DNA of 64,000 bases from an uncultured Eubacteriales bacterium (lineage in GTDB: Bacteria; Bacillota; Clostridia; Christensenellales; CAG-917), in the NCBI GenBank assembly GCA_900545885.1, contig URAF01000003.1, forward strand, positions 1 through 64,000. Direction: 5' to 3'. The first letter of the stretch is position 1; every line of letters begins with the position of its first letter. The notes beneath the pieces are model-generated. The model ran no database searches and was not told the DNA's origin. It saw only the letters and a program-made list of their open reading frames with translations. Below are positions 1 to 7,678 of the stretch, piece after piece. A program made the translations under genes and the position numbers.

Positions 1-69
1 GCGCCCAAGCGGTTCAGCGGGCGACTCCGCTTCGCTCTCGCTTTCCGTTCAGCCTTATTGTTTTGTAGC

Positions 70-132
70 GGCGTGTGCTTGTCTGGCGGAGCGCGTCAGC
101 GCGCCGCCACTTGTCTATGCCAAGCACACGCC
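70..132. repeat. GC-rich nested inverted repeat at the window's left end
   Basis: A 12-bp arm GGCGTGTGCTTG (70-81) is repeated in inverted form as CAAGCACACGCC (121-132). Inside it a second stem pairs GGCGG/GCGCG with CGCGC/CCGCC. Positions 1-188 contain no credible gene. The structure could be a terminator-like or recombination-associated element at the edge of the accessory cassette; its role is unknown. Confidence 0.6.
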
Positions 133-188
133 ATGGTGCCAAACGGTTAAAATATCGGAATTTATTATCGTTTTGCCTATAATTTTTC

Positions 189-217
189 TTGACAGGATTA
201 GTTCCATATAGTATTAT
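189..217 (+). promoter_or_regulatory. Sigma-A type promoter of the radical SAM cassette
   Basis: TTGACA (189-194), a 17-bp spacer and TATTAT (212-217) lie 45 bp before the first gene of the cassette. Spacing and hexamers are near consensus, so this should be a strong promoter when not repressed. Confidence 0.8.
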
Positions 218-237
218 GTATTCGTACTATATAGTAC
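206..237. promoter_or_regulatory. Palindromic operator, probable MarR binding site
   Basis: A perfect 14-bp palindrome GTACTATATAGTAC (224-237) sits over the expected transcription start, just after the -10 box. A further copy of the half-site, ATATAGTA (206-213), overlaps the -10 region and is inverted relative to TACTATAT (225-232). The operon downstream encodes a MarR protein, and MarR repressors bind such palindromes, so autoregulation of the cassette is the simple inference. Confidence 0.6.
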
Positions 238-261
238 ATATAATTTCAGGAGGATACTGTT

Positions 262-765
262 ATGAAAGAAATCAAGATCGCACAGGCACCCGTTTTCACT
301 TCGCCCAACCCCATGATCTTTATTTGCACGCAAAAGCCGACCGGGAAAACGAACATGGCAACGCTCGCTTTTTGGACATATGCTTCCACCAACCCCGGGA
401 AAGTCGTATTTTCATTGAACAAGGGGGCTTATACGCTGGAACTTCTTGCAAAAAATAAAGAAGTGGTTATTGCGGTTCCCGGCGTTTCGCTTGCGGGCGC
501 ACTTATAGCATGTGGTACCTCTTCGGGCAGAGATACGGATAAAGTCGAAAAATTCGGCGTTGCTATGCAGAAGCTCGGCGGCACGGATATTGAAGTTCCC
601 AAAGATACTCGCCTTGCCATTGTTGCCAGCGTCTGTGAGACCGCGGATGCGGACGACCATGTTCTACATATCTGCAACGTAAAGAATGTTTATGCGGAAG
701 AAAGCATCGAAGCGGTATTCGGTTGGAATGGCTACGGCGAATTTGCCGCAGCGCGGAAAAAATAA
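262..765 (+). CDS. Flavin reductase-like (FMN-binding) protein
   Basis: A 167-residue protein of the flavin reductase-like, split-barrel FMN-binding type. The N-terminal part (about residues 10-60) resembles the FMN phosphate-binding segment of that family, and the length is normal for it. Such proteins bind FMN and usually pass electrons from NAD(P)H or act as small electron-transfer partners. A clear ribosome site CAGGAGG lies 8 bp before the ATG. It is the first gene of the operon with two radical SAM proteins and a MarR regulator, so it may supply electrons to the [4Fe-4S] clusters. That partnership is inference. Confidence 0.8.
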   Translation: MKEIKIAQAPVFTSPNPMIFICTQKPTGKTNMATLAFWTYASTNPGKVVFSLNKGAYTLELLAKNKEVVIAVPGVSLAGALIACGTSSGRDTDKVEKFGVAMQKLGGTDIEVPKDTRLAIVASVCETADADDHVLHICNVKNVYAEESIEAVFGWNGYGEFAAARKK

Positions 766-768
766 ATT

Positions 769-1428
769 ATGGTGTTTCCCATCAAAGATAAGATCAAAAA
801 TCTGAATATCGTTATTGGCTGTCCGATTGGTTGCCGATATTGCTATGCGCGCAGCAACTGCCGCCGCTTTCATATCACGGACGACTTTTCCAAACCGCAG
901 TTTTTTGAAAACAAACTTCGTTTATTCGATACAAAGGAGCCGAAAGTTTTTCTGCTCACGGGCATGAGCGACCTTGCATATTGGCAGTTCGACTGGACGG
1001 AAAAAGTATTTGAAAAGGCGGCGCAGACACCGCACAATCAATACCTTTTTCTGACAAAGCGCCCCGAACGGCTGAATATACAGACCGATCTTGATAATCT
1101 CTGGTTCGGCGTGACCGTCACCTGTGCAGCGGAAAGAAAGCGCATAGAAATTTTAAGGCGAAATGTAAAAGCAAAGCATTATCATGTCACGTTTGAGCCG
1201 CTCTACGACGGCGTGGGAGAGGTCGATTTTTCGGGCATCGGTTGGACGGTCATCGGCACAGAAACGGGAAACTGCAAGGGAAAGATTCCTACAAAAAAGG
1301 AATGGGCGGACAATTTATGTATGCAGGCAAAGGCGCGGGGCGTCCCCGTCTTTATGAAAGCGGCTCTGGAAGGCGTCGTGCCGACCGATGAGATGATACA
1401 GGAATTTCCAAAGGAGTTCGGGATATGA
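769..1428 (+). CDS. Radical SAM mobile pair protein A
   Basis: A compact 219-residue radical SAM protein. The cluster-binding motif is CPIGCRYC (Cys18, Cys22, Cys25), the CX3CX2C signature that coordinates a [4Fe-4S] cluster and cleaves S-adenosylmethionine. The rest looks like a short SplB/phage Gp37-type barrel (LTKRPERL near the middle). It starts 3 bp after the flavin reductase-like gene and its stop overlaps the MarR start. The arrangement A-MarR-B matches a family that databases call the radical SAM mobile pair; the substrate is not known. The short length suggests only the catalytic barrel is present. Confidence 0.8.
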   Translation: MVFPIKDKIKNLNIVIGCPIGCRYCYARSNCRRFHITDDFSKPQFFENKLRLFDTKEPKVFLLTGMSDLAYWQFDWTEKVFEKAAQTPHNQYLFLTKRPERLNIQTDLDNLWFGVTVTCAAERKRIEILRRNVKAKHYHVTFEPLYDGVGEVDFSGIGWTVIGTETGNCKGKIPTKKEWADNLCMQAKARGVPVFMKAALEGVVPTDEMIQEFPKEFGI

Positions 1429-1853
1429 AGCAAAGACAAGGCGGATTTTTGATTTCCAAAATAAAACAGATCGGCGGGCGCAGGTTCGATAAGATATTGC
1501 AAGAAAAGAATATCGATGCGTTCAACGGCGCGCAGGGCAAAATTCTGTATGTACTCTGGCAGGGCGGAAAAATGACGGCGACGGAGATCTCAAAAAAAAG
1601 CGGCCTTGCAAAGACGACGCTCACCGCCATGCTCGCAAGAATGCAGGAACAGGGACTTATCCGGACGGAAGAGAACGCGAACGACAGGCGCAGCGCACTT
1701 GTATGCCTGACTGAAAAAGCCGCCGCACTCAAAGATAAATACGACGGTGTGACAAAAGAGATCGAAGAAATTTATTATAAAGGCTTTTCGGACGAGGAGG
1801 TCGAGCAATTTGAAAGTTATCTGAAACGCATCCTCAACAATTTGGGAGGCTGA
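1425..1853 (+). CDS. MarR family regulator of the radical SAM pair
   Basis: A 142-residue winged-helix MarR protein. The recognition region reads TATEISKKSGLAKTTLTAML, followed by the wing with DRRSALVCLT, where the conserved Asp-Arg-Arg of MarR proteins is visible. It overlaps the preceding gene by 4 bp (ATGA) and lies one base before protein B, so all four genes should be one transcript. It probably represses the promoter at 189-217 through the palindrome at 224-237. The inducing ligand is unknown. Confidence 0.88.
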   Translation: MKQRQGGFLISKIKQIGGRRFDKILQEKNIDAFNGAQGKILYVLWQGGKMTATEISKKSGLAKTTLTAMLARMQEQGLIRTEENANDRRSALVCLTEKAAALKDKYDGVTKEIEEIYYKGFSDEEVEQFESYLKRILNNLGG

Positions 1854-1854
1854 T

Positions 1855-2736
1855 ATGGACGAAGTAAAGATACGCGATATACAAGTAAAAACCGTACTCA
1901 CAAAATCAAACCTGCCCATAGCGGGATATTCCGTAAATCCCTATGTAGGCTGCACGCACGCATGCAAGTATTGCTATGCTTGTTTCATGAAACGGTTTAC
2001 GGGGCATGACGAGCCGTGGGGAACCTTTCTCGACGTAAAGCATTGGGAGCCGATCAAAAATCCGCAGAGGTACGACGGGCAGACGATGATCGTAGGCTCG
2101 GTCACGGACGCTTATAATCCGCAGGAGGAAACGTTCCGCCGCACGCGCGCCTTTTTAGAGCAAATGCAGGGCAGCAGAATAAACCTTATTATCACCACCA
2201 AGTCAGATCTTGTGCTGCGCGACCTTGATTTGATAAAGACTTTCCCGTCTCCCCTTATAAGTTGGTCGATAAACACACTCGACGAAAATTTCAAGAACGA
2301 TATGGACAGCGCTGTTTCCATAGAGCGCAGGATTGCGGCAATGAAAAAGTGTCACGAAGAAGGCATACGAACAACCTGCTTTATATCGCCCATATTCCCT
2401 GAAATCACCGAAGTATTTGACATTATTGAAAAAATCAAGGACTTCTGCGACTATATCTGGCTGGAAAATCTGAATCTGCGCGGCAATTTCAAGGCAGACG
2501 TCATGAACTATATTGAGGAAAAGTATCCCCCCCTTTTGCCGCTGTACCGCGAAATCTATAATAAGAACGATACGACCTATTGGAAGATGTTAGACCAAAA
2601 GGTTGCGGACTACGCCTGCGCAAACGATTTCATGTATGTAATCGACGAAGAACCTTTCCTGCGCAACCCCACAGGCAAACCCATCATTATAAATTACTTC
2701 TATCATTCGCAGATAAAGCAATCTGCTAAAAAATAA
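1855..2736 (+). CDS. Radical SAM mobile pair protein B
   Basis: A 293-residue radical SAM protein of the SplB-like group. The motif CTHACKYC (Cys33, Cys37, Cys40) is CX3CX2C, preceded by the NPYVGC segment typical of SplB and phage radical SAM proteins. A later stretch LIITTKSDLVLRDLDLI also matches that group. It follows the MarR gene by one base. Together with protein A it forms a two-enzyme unit of unknown chemistry that is found in mobile DNA, consistent with the serine recombinase just downstream. Confidence 0.82.
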   Translation: MDEVKIRDIQVKTVLTKSNLPIAGYSVNPYVGCTHACKYCYACFMKRFTGHDEPWGTFLDVKHWEPIKNPQRYDGQTMIVGSVTDAYNPQEETFRRTRAFLEQMQGSRINLIITTKSDLVLRDLDLIKTFPSPLISWSINTLDENFKNDMDSAVSIERRIAAMKKCHEEGIRTTCFISPIFPEITEVFDIIEKIKDFCDYIWLENLNLRGNFKADVMNYIEEKYPPLLPLYREIYNKNDTTYWKMLDQKVADYACANDFMYVIDEEPFLRNPTGKPIIINYFYHSQIKQSAKK

Positions 2737-2822
2737 TCGCAGTACCCATCAAAACCCTTTTGAAACGAAAAATTGAATTTGGTGGTGTAGCAATACTTGA
2801 TAAAAAGTGTCCATAAAAATAT

Positions 2823-4340
2823 GTGACAGTTATATATGCAAGATACAGTAGCGCGAGTCAAACCGAGCAATCCATTGAAGGACAACTCAGGGTGTGCAAT
2901 AAGTATGCCGAGACAAACGGTTTGACCGTTGTACAGACATACATAGACCGCGCCACAACGGGCACAAACGACAACCGCGCGGCTTTTCAGCAAATGCTTT
3001 CGGACAGCGAGCGCAATTCGCTTTGGGAAGTCGTACTGGTGTATGCGATAGACCGCTTCGGAAGAAATTCCGTCGAGGTCGCGATCAACAAACAACGACT
3101 TAAAAACAACGGCAAGGTTCTGATATCCGCGACGCAACGCACTTCCGACAACCTTGACGGCACAAAAAATCTGGACGGTATTTTGCTCGAAAACGTATAT
3201 ATAGGCATTGCGGAATACTACTCTGCCGAACTGTCCCAGAAGATAATGCGCGGGCTGAGGGAAAGCCGCAGTAAAGGATTGTTCTGCGGCGGCAAAATCC
3301 CTTACGGGTATTATGTAAAGGACAAAAAAATATGCGTTGACGAAGAAAAGGCTGCCGTAGTTCGGTATGTTTTCGAGCAATATGCCGCAGGAACTTATGT
3401 CCCGGAAATCATTCGCCACTTGCACGCAAACGGCATTTACCATAACGGCAAACCTTTTGCGCCCAACAATCTTTACGGAATACTCGTGAACGAACGCTAT
3501 ACCGGAATTTACCGTGTTAACGGAGAAGTTTATAACAATATGTATCCGCAAATCGTCTCGGCGGAAATCTTCGAAAAAGTGCGCTTGATAGCCGAAAAAA
3601 ACAAACCGGGTTCGCGCAGCGTTAAAACGGTATACCTGTTGAGAAACAAAGTGATATGCGGATACTGCGGGTGTCCGATCAGCGCGGAATGCGGCACCTC
3701 GCATGACGGAACCGTAGTGCGCTACTACAAATGCATAGGTCGTAAAAAACATCGCAACGGATGCTCAAAGGAAATCGTGCGCAAAGAGACATTGGAAGAT
3801 CTCGTAATCGAAAACGTAGTGTCGGCAATGAACGACAAAAAAATCATGACGGGAATCGTGCAAAGCCTGCTGCAGGAACAGACCAAGCAAGCGGGAGAAC
3901 AAGTTTTGCTAAACATGCTGTTCAAGGAACATCGGCAAACTCAAACCGCGCTGAACAACATAGTCGCCGCAATCGAACGCGGAATAATATCCGACACAAC
4001 CAATAAACGCCTGCACGAACTGGAAACCCGTTTACGCGAACTCGACGAAAAAATCGCCGTAGAGCAAAACAAAACCGTTCCGATACTTTCCGAAAAGGAC
4101 ATCCTAACCTATTACTCTTCCGCGCTTGAAAACGAACCTCGGCTAATAGTAAGTCTGTTGGTAAAACGGATAGTACTTTACGACGATAAAATAGAAATTT
4201 TCTTCAAAAGCCCGCTAGAAAAAAGCCCCGACGAAAATCGGGGCTTTTGTTTTTATAAAACCGACTCTTCCCTTCCGCACGCCATTCCTCAAAACGGTCA
4301 AACGGTATACTCCCCCATAACGGTCTGCTTATATGTTTGA
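2823..4340 (+). CDS. Large serine recombinase
   Basis: A 505-residue site-specific recombinase. The N-terminal resolvase domain (about 1-150) begins YARYSSASQTEQSIEGQ; Ser9 aligns with the catalytic serine and Arg7 with the conserved arginine. The recombinase domain follows (about 150-260), then a zinc ribbon with CGYCGC and a second Cys pair (about 277-315), and a charged coiled-coil tail. The start is GTG at 2823: the ATG two bases earlier runs straight into a stop and an in-frame stop lies just upstream. No good ribosome site is visible. The last 40 codons contain a terminator-like hairpin. It probably mobilises the neighbouring radical SAM cassette. Confidence 0.9.
   Translation: MTVIYARYSSASQTEQSIEGQLRVCNKYAETNGLTVVQTYIDRATTGTNDNRAAFQQMLSDSERNSLWEVVLVYAIDRFGRNSVEVAINKQRLKNNGKVLISATQRTSDNLDGTKNLDGILLENVYIGIAEYYSAELSQKIMRGLRESRSKGLFCGGKIPYGYYVKDKKICVDEEKAAVVRYVFEQYAAGTYVPEIIRHLHANGIYHNGKPFAPNNLYGILVNERYTGIYRVNGEVYNNMYPQIVSAEIFEKVRLIAEKNKPGSRSVKTVYLLRNKVICGYCGCPISAECGTSHDGTVVRYYKCIGRKKHRNGCSKEIVRKETLEDLVIENVVSAMNDKKIMTGIVQSLLQEQTKQAGEQVLLNMLFKEHRQTQTALNNIVAAIERGIISDTTNKRLHELETRLRELDEKIAVEQNKTVPILSEKDILTYYSSALENEPRLIVSLLVKRIVLYDDKIEIFFKSPLEKSPDENRGFCFYKTDSSLPHAIPQNGQTVYSPITVCLYV
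4221..4248 (+). terminator. Terminator hairpin inside the recombinase coding sequence
   Basis: AAAAGCCCCGA (4221-4231) pairs perfectly with TCGGGGCTTTT (4238-4248) around a 6-nt loop and is followed by GTTTTTAT. It lies 92 bp before the recombinase stop codon and encodes part of the SPDENRGF motif near the C-terminus. Confidence 0.7.
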
Positions 4341-4376
4341 TTCTCGCCTCCTCTTTCTTGTTCGTCAGGTTTGTTT

Positions 4377-4512
4377 AGCATAGAGAGTCATCAGTCAACT
4401 TCCGAAATAATTGCCGAAAACGCCGTCCAACAAACCGTGACGCAATTATTTCTCCTTTACCGTTGACTGTTGACATTTATCAAAAATTTTAAGCATTCAG
4501 CCTCTCTATGCT
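4377..4512. repeat. Triple nested inverted repeat between recombinase and regulator
   Basis: Three pairs of arms are nested in order: AGCATAGAGAG (4377-4387) with CTCTCTATGCT (4502-4512); CAGTCAAC (4392-4399) with GTTGACTG (4462-4469); GAAATAATTGC (4404-4414) with GCAATTATTTC (4442-4452). The central loop is 27 nt. This could be a recombination or attachment site, a protein-binding region, or a structured RNA leader for the next gene. Confidence 0.75.
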
Positions 4513-4552
4513 GTGTTTCTCCTGCCGAACCCAGGCAAGAGGAGGTATTCAA

Positions 4553-5200
4553 ATGATCAATAGCAAACACATTAACCTTTCAGCAGCAAATCGCAAAGCT
4601 AGCGTAATGAACGGAGTGATATCTCCCGACAACATAAAGCGTATCGGCGAGCTTGTAACGCTCTATTCCCTGCGTACCGTATGCCGTTACGAAAAGCGGA
4701 CATTCTCATCGCTCTACAAGAGTCTGTTGAGGGATATGTTCCGCTCCGCAGCCCCCGAAAACCTCTATTCCGACGCATACGACATCGTGCAGACGGTTAT
4801 ATGTTTCCTCTGCGAACATATCGGCGAAAGCATGCACGACGTCTACAAAACGGATACGAACGGCAAGCCCGTAACCCTGCAAAACGAGGCTTTCCGCATA
4901 GCGTGGCGATGCTTCGGTGACATTCGTAAACAACTCTCCCACACCGTACAACTTGACAAATGCCAACCGAAAGACGTGGCCGAAGAGATGGAGGCCTTCG
5001 CCGAAGAGCGCGACTTTGCAAAGGCGGACAAAATCATCCGCAAAATGCGCCTGACCGAAGGCGAAAAAGCCGTCCTCGACTGCTATCTCTGCGGAATGGG
5101 ACACAGCGAAATAGCCCGCTATCTCAACGTAAACCGCACCACGGTCTGGAACCGCCGCAACAAACTCCGCGAAAAATATCTCGCCGCAACGGCAATTTGA
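4553..5200 (+). CDS. Sigma-region-4-like regulatory protein
   Basis: A 215-residue protein whose last 50 residues form a sigma-70 region 4-type helix-turn-helix: LTEGEKAVLDCYLCGMGHSEIARYL followed by NRTTVWNRRNKLREKY. No sigma region 2 is visible, so it is more likely a phage- or element-type regulator than a full sigma factor. The ATG at 4553 is chosen over an in-frame ATG at 4508 because AAGAGGAGG lies just before it. CTCCT at about 4520-4524 could pair with that AGGAG and hide it. It sits next to the recombinase and probably belongs to the same mobile element. Confidence 0.65.
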   Translation: MINSKHINLSAANRKASVMNGVISPDNIKRIGELVTLYSLRTVCRYEKRTFSSLYKSLLRDMFRSAAPENLYSDAYDIVQTVICFLCEHIGESMHDVYKTDTNGKPVTLQNEAFRIAWRCFGDIRKQLSHTVQLDKCQPKDVAEEMEAFAEERDFAKADKIIRKMRLTEGEKAVLDCYLCGMGHSEIARYLNVNRTTVWNRRNKLREKYLAATAI

Positions 5201-5303
5201 TAAACGAAACCGCAAAACGCACCGATTTTTCAAACGGCGTTCCGAGAACAAATGCTGTTTGTATTTATGCTCTGTAATAATCTCCGCCTTTGACAAAAGA
5301 AAA

Positions 5304-5337
5304 ACGCAACCAAAATCTGGTTCGATTTTGATTGCGT
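5304..5337 (-). terminator. Terminator of the tRNA cluster
   Basis: On the minus strand a 13-bp stem with one mismatch (5325-5337 with 5304-5316) is followed by a T-rich run. It lies directly after the last tRNA gene of the cluster. Confidence 0.75.
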
Positions 5338-5338
5338 A

Positions 5339-5415
5339 TGGTGGAAACAACTGGACTCGAACCAGTGACCCCTTGCTTGTAAGGCAAGTGCTCTAACCAA
5401 CTGAGCTATGCTTCC
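5339..5415 (-). tRNA. tRNA-Val (anticodon TAC)
   Basis: The minus strand folds as a standard 77-nt tRNA. The acceptor pairs GGAAGCA with TGTTTCC, the anticodon arm is CTTGC-CTTACAA-GCAAG and the T loop has TTCGAGT. CCA is encoded. It is the last gene of a four-tRNA cluster transcribed leftward. Confidence 0.92.
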
Positions 5416-5447
5416 AAAACAAAACAACCGCTGACGCGGTTGCTGTT

Positions 5448-5522
5448 TGGTGACCCCACCGAGACTCGAACTCGGGTTACCGCCGTGAAAGGGCGATGTC
5501 TTAACCGCTTGACCATGGGGCC
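5448..5522 (-). tRNA. tRNA-Glu (anticodon TTC)
   Basis: A 75-nt cloverleaf on the minus strand with acceptor GGCCCCA/TGGGGTC, anticodon arm TCGCC-CTTTCAC-GGCGG and encoded CCA. A short hairpin (CAACCGC/GCGGTTG) separates it from tRNA-Val and may be a processing signal. Confidence 0.92.
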
Positions 5523-5528
5523 GAATTG

Positions 5529-5605
5529 TGGTAGCGGCGGTCGGATTCGAACCAACGACCTGCCGGGTATGAACCGGCCGCTATAACCAACTAAGCTACG
5601 CCGCC
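5529..5605 (-). tRNA. tRNA-Met, elongator (anticodon CAT)
   Basis: A 77-nt cloverleaf on the minus strand with anticodon arm GCCGG-TTCATAC-CCGGC. The G1-U72 acceptor end and the arm sequence match elongator tRNA-Met of Bacillota rather than tRNA-Ile2. CCA is encoded. Confidence 0.9.
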
Positions 5606-5643
5606 TTATTTTGTGCGGCGGCCTCTTGCGAAGCCGTCGCAAA

Positions 5644-5719
<76 letters not shown>

Positions 5720-5737
5720 ATGAAATGATGCTTGTAA

Positions 5738-5766
5738 ATAATATGACAGCGCGCAAGATTTGTCAA
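5738..5766 (-). promoter_or_regulatory. Promoter of the fMet-Met-Glu-Val tRNA cluster
   Basis: On the minus strand TTGACA (5766-5761), a 17-bp spacer and TATTAT (5743-5738) lie 18 bp before the first tRNA. Confidence 0.8.
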
Positions 5767-5992
5767 GCGATTTTGACATATTGCGCTACAATTCCGAAAA
5801 CCCGTTTTACTGTGTGGCTTATATACACCCCACCCGCCGCACAAAAAGCGTTGCGCACCGAAACTCCCGCGAAGATATTAGACACTTCGTTTGCGGTGTT
5901 CAATTTCGCAAAAAAAAAGCGTTTCAAACCTTGTAAAAAAATATATTGTATGATATTTATAAATTAACAAAAGTAAAATGTGAGGTTGCAAA

Positions 5993-7060
5993 ATGGACAA
6001 GTATCCCGAATACATATCGGAAAAGCGCCGCCCCGTCGCCACCCCCGACAGCATTGTCGAAAACGGTCAGGCACATTTCGGCACGTTCGATAAGCCCTTC
6101 AAGAAACTCAATATGCTGGACTGCAAGAAACCCTGCGGCAAGCTCATGCCCGACTTCATGAAAAAAAGTCGTCTTACCGAATGGGAAGCATTCGAAGTGC
6201 ACCTCGACCAAGGCGCGCTGATTTCCGCCGTATACAACACGGGACCGTTCGGCTTTTCTATCTTCGTATGGTTTGACAAGCGCAGCAAAAAGATTTACAG
6301 CTGGCGCAACATCGTACCCGTCAAAAAGGCGAAGGTCGCGTCTCAGCTTGTGGACGATTACTGCGAACTGAACGTCAAGAAAAGCAGCTATGTCATTAAG
6401 AACGACCTCATGAACGGCAAAGCGTCCGCGAAAGGCTGGTCCGAAAACAGAAAGAGCGGCAAAATCGAAATCGACGTTCAGGTCGAGAGAGTTGCGCCCA
6501 TATCCAACGTCAGCATACCTTTCGGCGAAAACAAACCGCTCTACTCCGAAAAGGATTTCTTCAAAGCAACGGGATACATCACCGTCAACGGCGAAAAATT
6601 CGAGACCAACGACAACTCCGTTGCAATCATCGACGACCACAAAGGATACTATCCTTTCTTCGCGCACTACGACTGGCTGACCACGATGGGCAAATGCGAA
6701 ATCGACGGACAGCAGAAATACTTTGCGTTCAACCTCACCCGCAACCAGTCCATAGACCAGGACAACTACAACGAGAACATCATCTGGATTGAAGGCGCAA
6801 GCTATCCCATGCCCCCCGTCAAGTTCTCCAAAGAGAAACGCAAATCCAAAGTCTGGACCATTCGCGACGAACACGGTTGCGTCGACCTGAGATACGAAAT
6901 CGACAACGTTTTCTATATGCCCATACACCTGCTTGTAGTCGACGTATACTATGCTCTGCCGTTCGGAAGAATTTACGGGTATGTAAAGGACACGGAAGGC
7001 AGAAAATACACTGTGGACGGAATGCTCGGCATCGGCGAAGACAAAACCACCAGAATGTAG
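5993..7060 (+). CDS. DUF2804 family protein (first copy)
   Basis: A 355-residue protein of the DUF2804 family, soluble and without a signal peptide or membrane segment. The C-terminal half has the family's aromatic-rich pattern (DHKGYYPFFAHYDWLTTMG, then a hydrophobic strand before the last glycines). The biochemical role of the family is unknown; the beta-rich, Trp/Tyr-rich sequence would suit a lipid- or carbohydrate-binding fold, but this is only a guess. A GTGAGG ribosome site precedes the ATG. A second family member lies at 10299-11336. Confidence 0.8.
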   Translation: MDKYPEYISEKRRPVATPDSIVENGQAHFGTFDKPFKKLNMLDCKKPCGKLMPDFMKKSRLTEWEAFEVHLDQGALISAVYNTGPFGFSIFVWFDKRSKKIYSWRNIVPVKKAKVASQLVDDYCELNVKKSSYVIKNDLMNGKASAKGWSENRKSGKIEIDVQVERVAPISNVSIPFGENKPLYSEKDFFKATGYITVNGEKFETNDNSVAIIDDHKGYYPFFAHYDWLTTMGKCEIDGQQKYFAFNLTRNQSIDQDNYNENIIWIEGASYPMPPVKFSKEKRKSKVWTIRDEHGCVDLRYEIDNVFYMPIHLLVVDVYYALPFGRIYGYVKDTEGRKYTVDGMLGIGEDKTTRM

Positions 7061-7106
7061 TTTGTCAAAAACCGCTCTGCCACATAAAATAAATACGAGG
7101 TGAAAT

Positions 7107-7571
7107 ATGTATTGTCCGAATTGCGGTAAACAAATCGACGACTCGGTCAAATTCTGCCCGCATTGCGGGAACGCCGTCAGCATATCCACTTTCGAACAAT
7201 CAGACAACACGGCATCGCAGAACACAGACCCGTTCGGTCGTCCGAGCAACGGCGCTTCCAACGGAGCGCCAAACAACGGGAACTACCGTCCCGACAACAA
7301 CTATCAGAATTACAGCGCACCCCCGCGCAACAACGACTCCGCGAGTTTCGGTTGGGGATTTCTGGGCTTTCTGATTCCTATTGTCGGACTGATTCTCTAT
7401 CTGGTGTGGAAGGACGAATATCCGCTCCGCGCCAAAAGCTGCGGAAAAGGCGCATTGGTATCCGTAATCCTTTACGTCGTGATAATGATAATTTACTTTA
7501 TCGTACTTTTCGCGGCAGTCGGAATGGCTTCTCAAAGCGTGATACTGCCTTTGGTAAACGGCATTCTGTAA
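7107..7571 (+). CDS. Zinc-ribbon membrane protein
   Basis: A 154-residue protein. It starts with a zinc ribbon (CPNCGK at 3-8 and CPHCGN at 18-23), continues with a low-complexity Asn/Pro-rich linker (about 30-75), and ends with two hydrophobic segments (about 80-100 and 110-140) linked by a short polar loop. The layout is that of small membrane proteins with a cytosolic zinc ribbon; no specific function is known. It follows the DUF2804 gene by 46 bp and a terminator follows it. Confidence 0.75.
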   Translation: MYCPNCGKQIDDSVKFCPHCGNAVSISTFEQSDNTASQNTDPFGRPSNGASNGAPNNGNYRPDNNYQNYSAPPRNNDSASFGWGFLGFLIPIVGLILYLVWKDEYPLRAKSCGKGALVSVILYVVIMIIYFIVLFAAVGMASQSVILPLVNGIL

Positions 7572-7592
7572 CAGCAACCGACAACCCGTTAA

Positions 7593-7619
7593 AAAATCCG
7601 TTCAATCGAACGGATTTTT
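7593..7619. terminator. Bidirectional terminator
   Basis: AAAATCCGTTC (7593-7603) pairs with GAACGGATTTTT (7608-7619) around a 4-nt loop. It separates the rightward zinc-ribbon gene from the leftward glycosidase-like gene. Confidence 0.85.
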
Positions 7620-7678
7620 CTTTTGGATTGAAATTTAAGTCGGTGCAAATATAAATTCGCGATTGCCGGAAAAATCGG

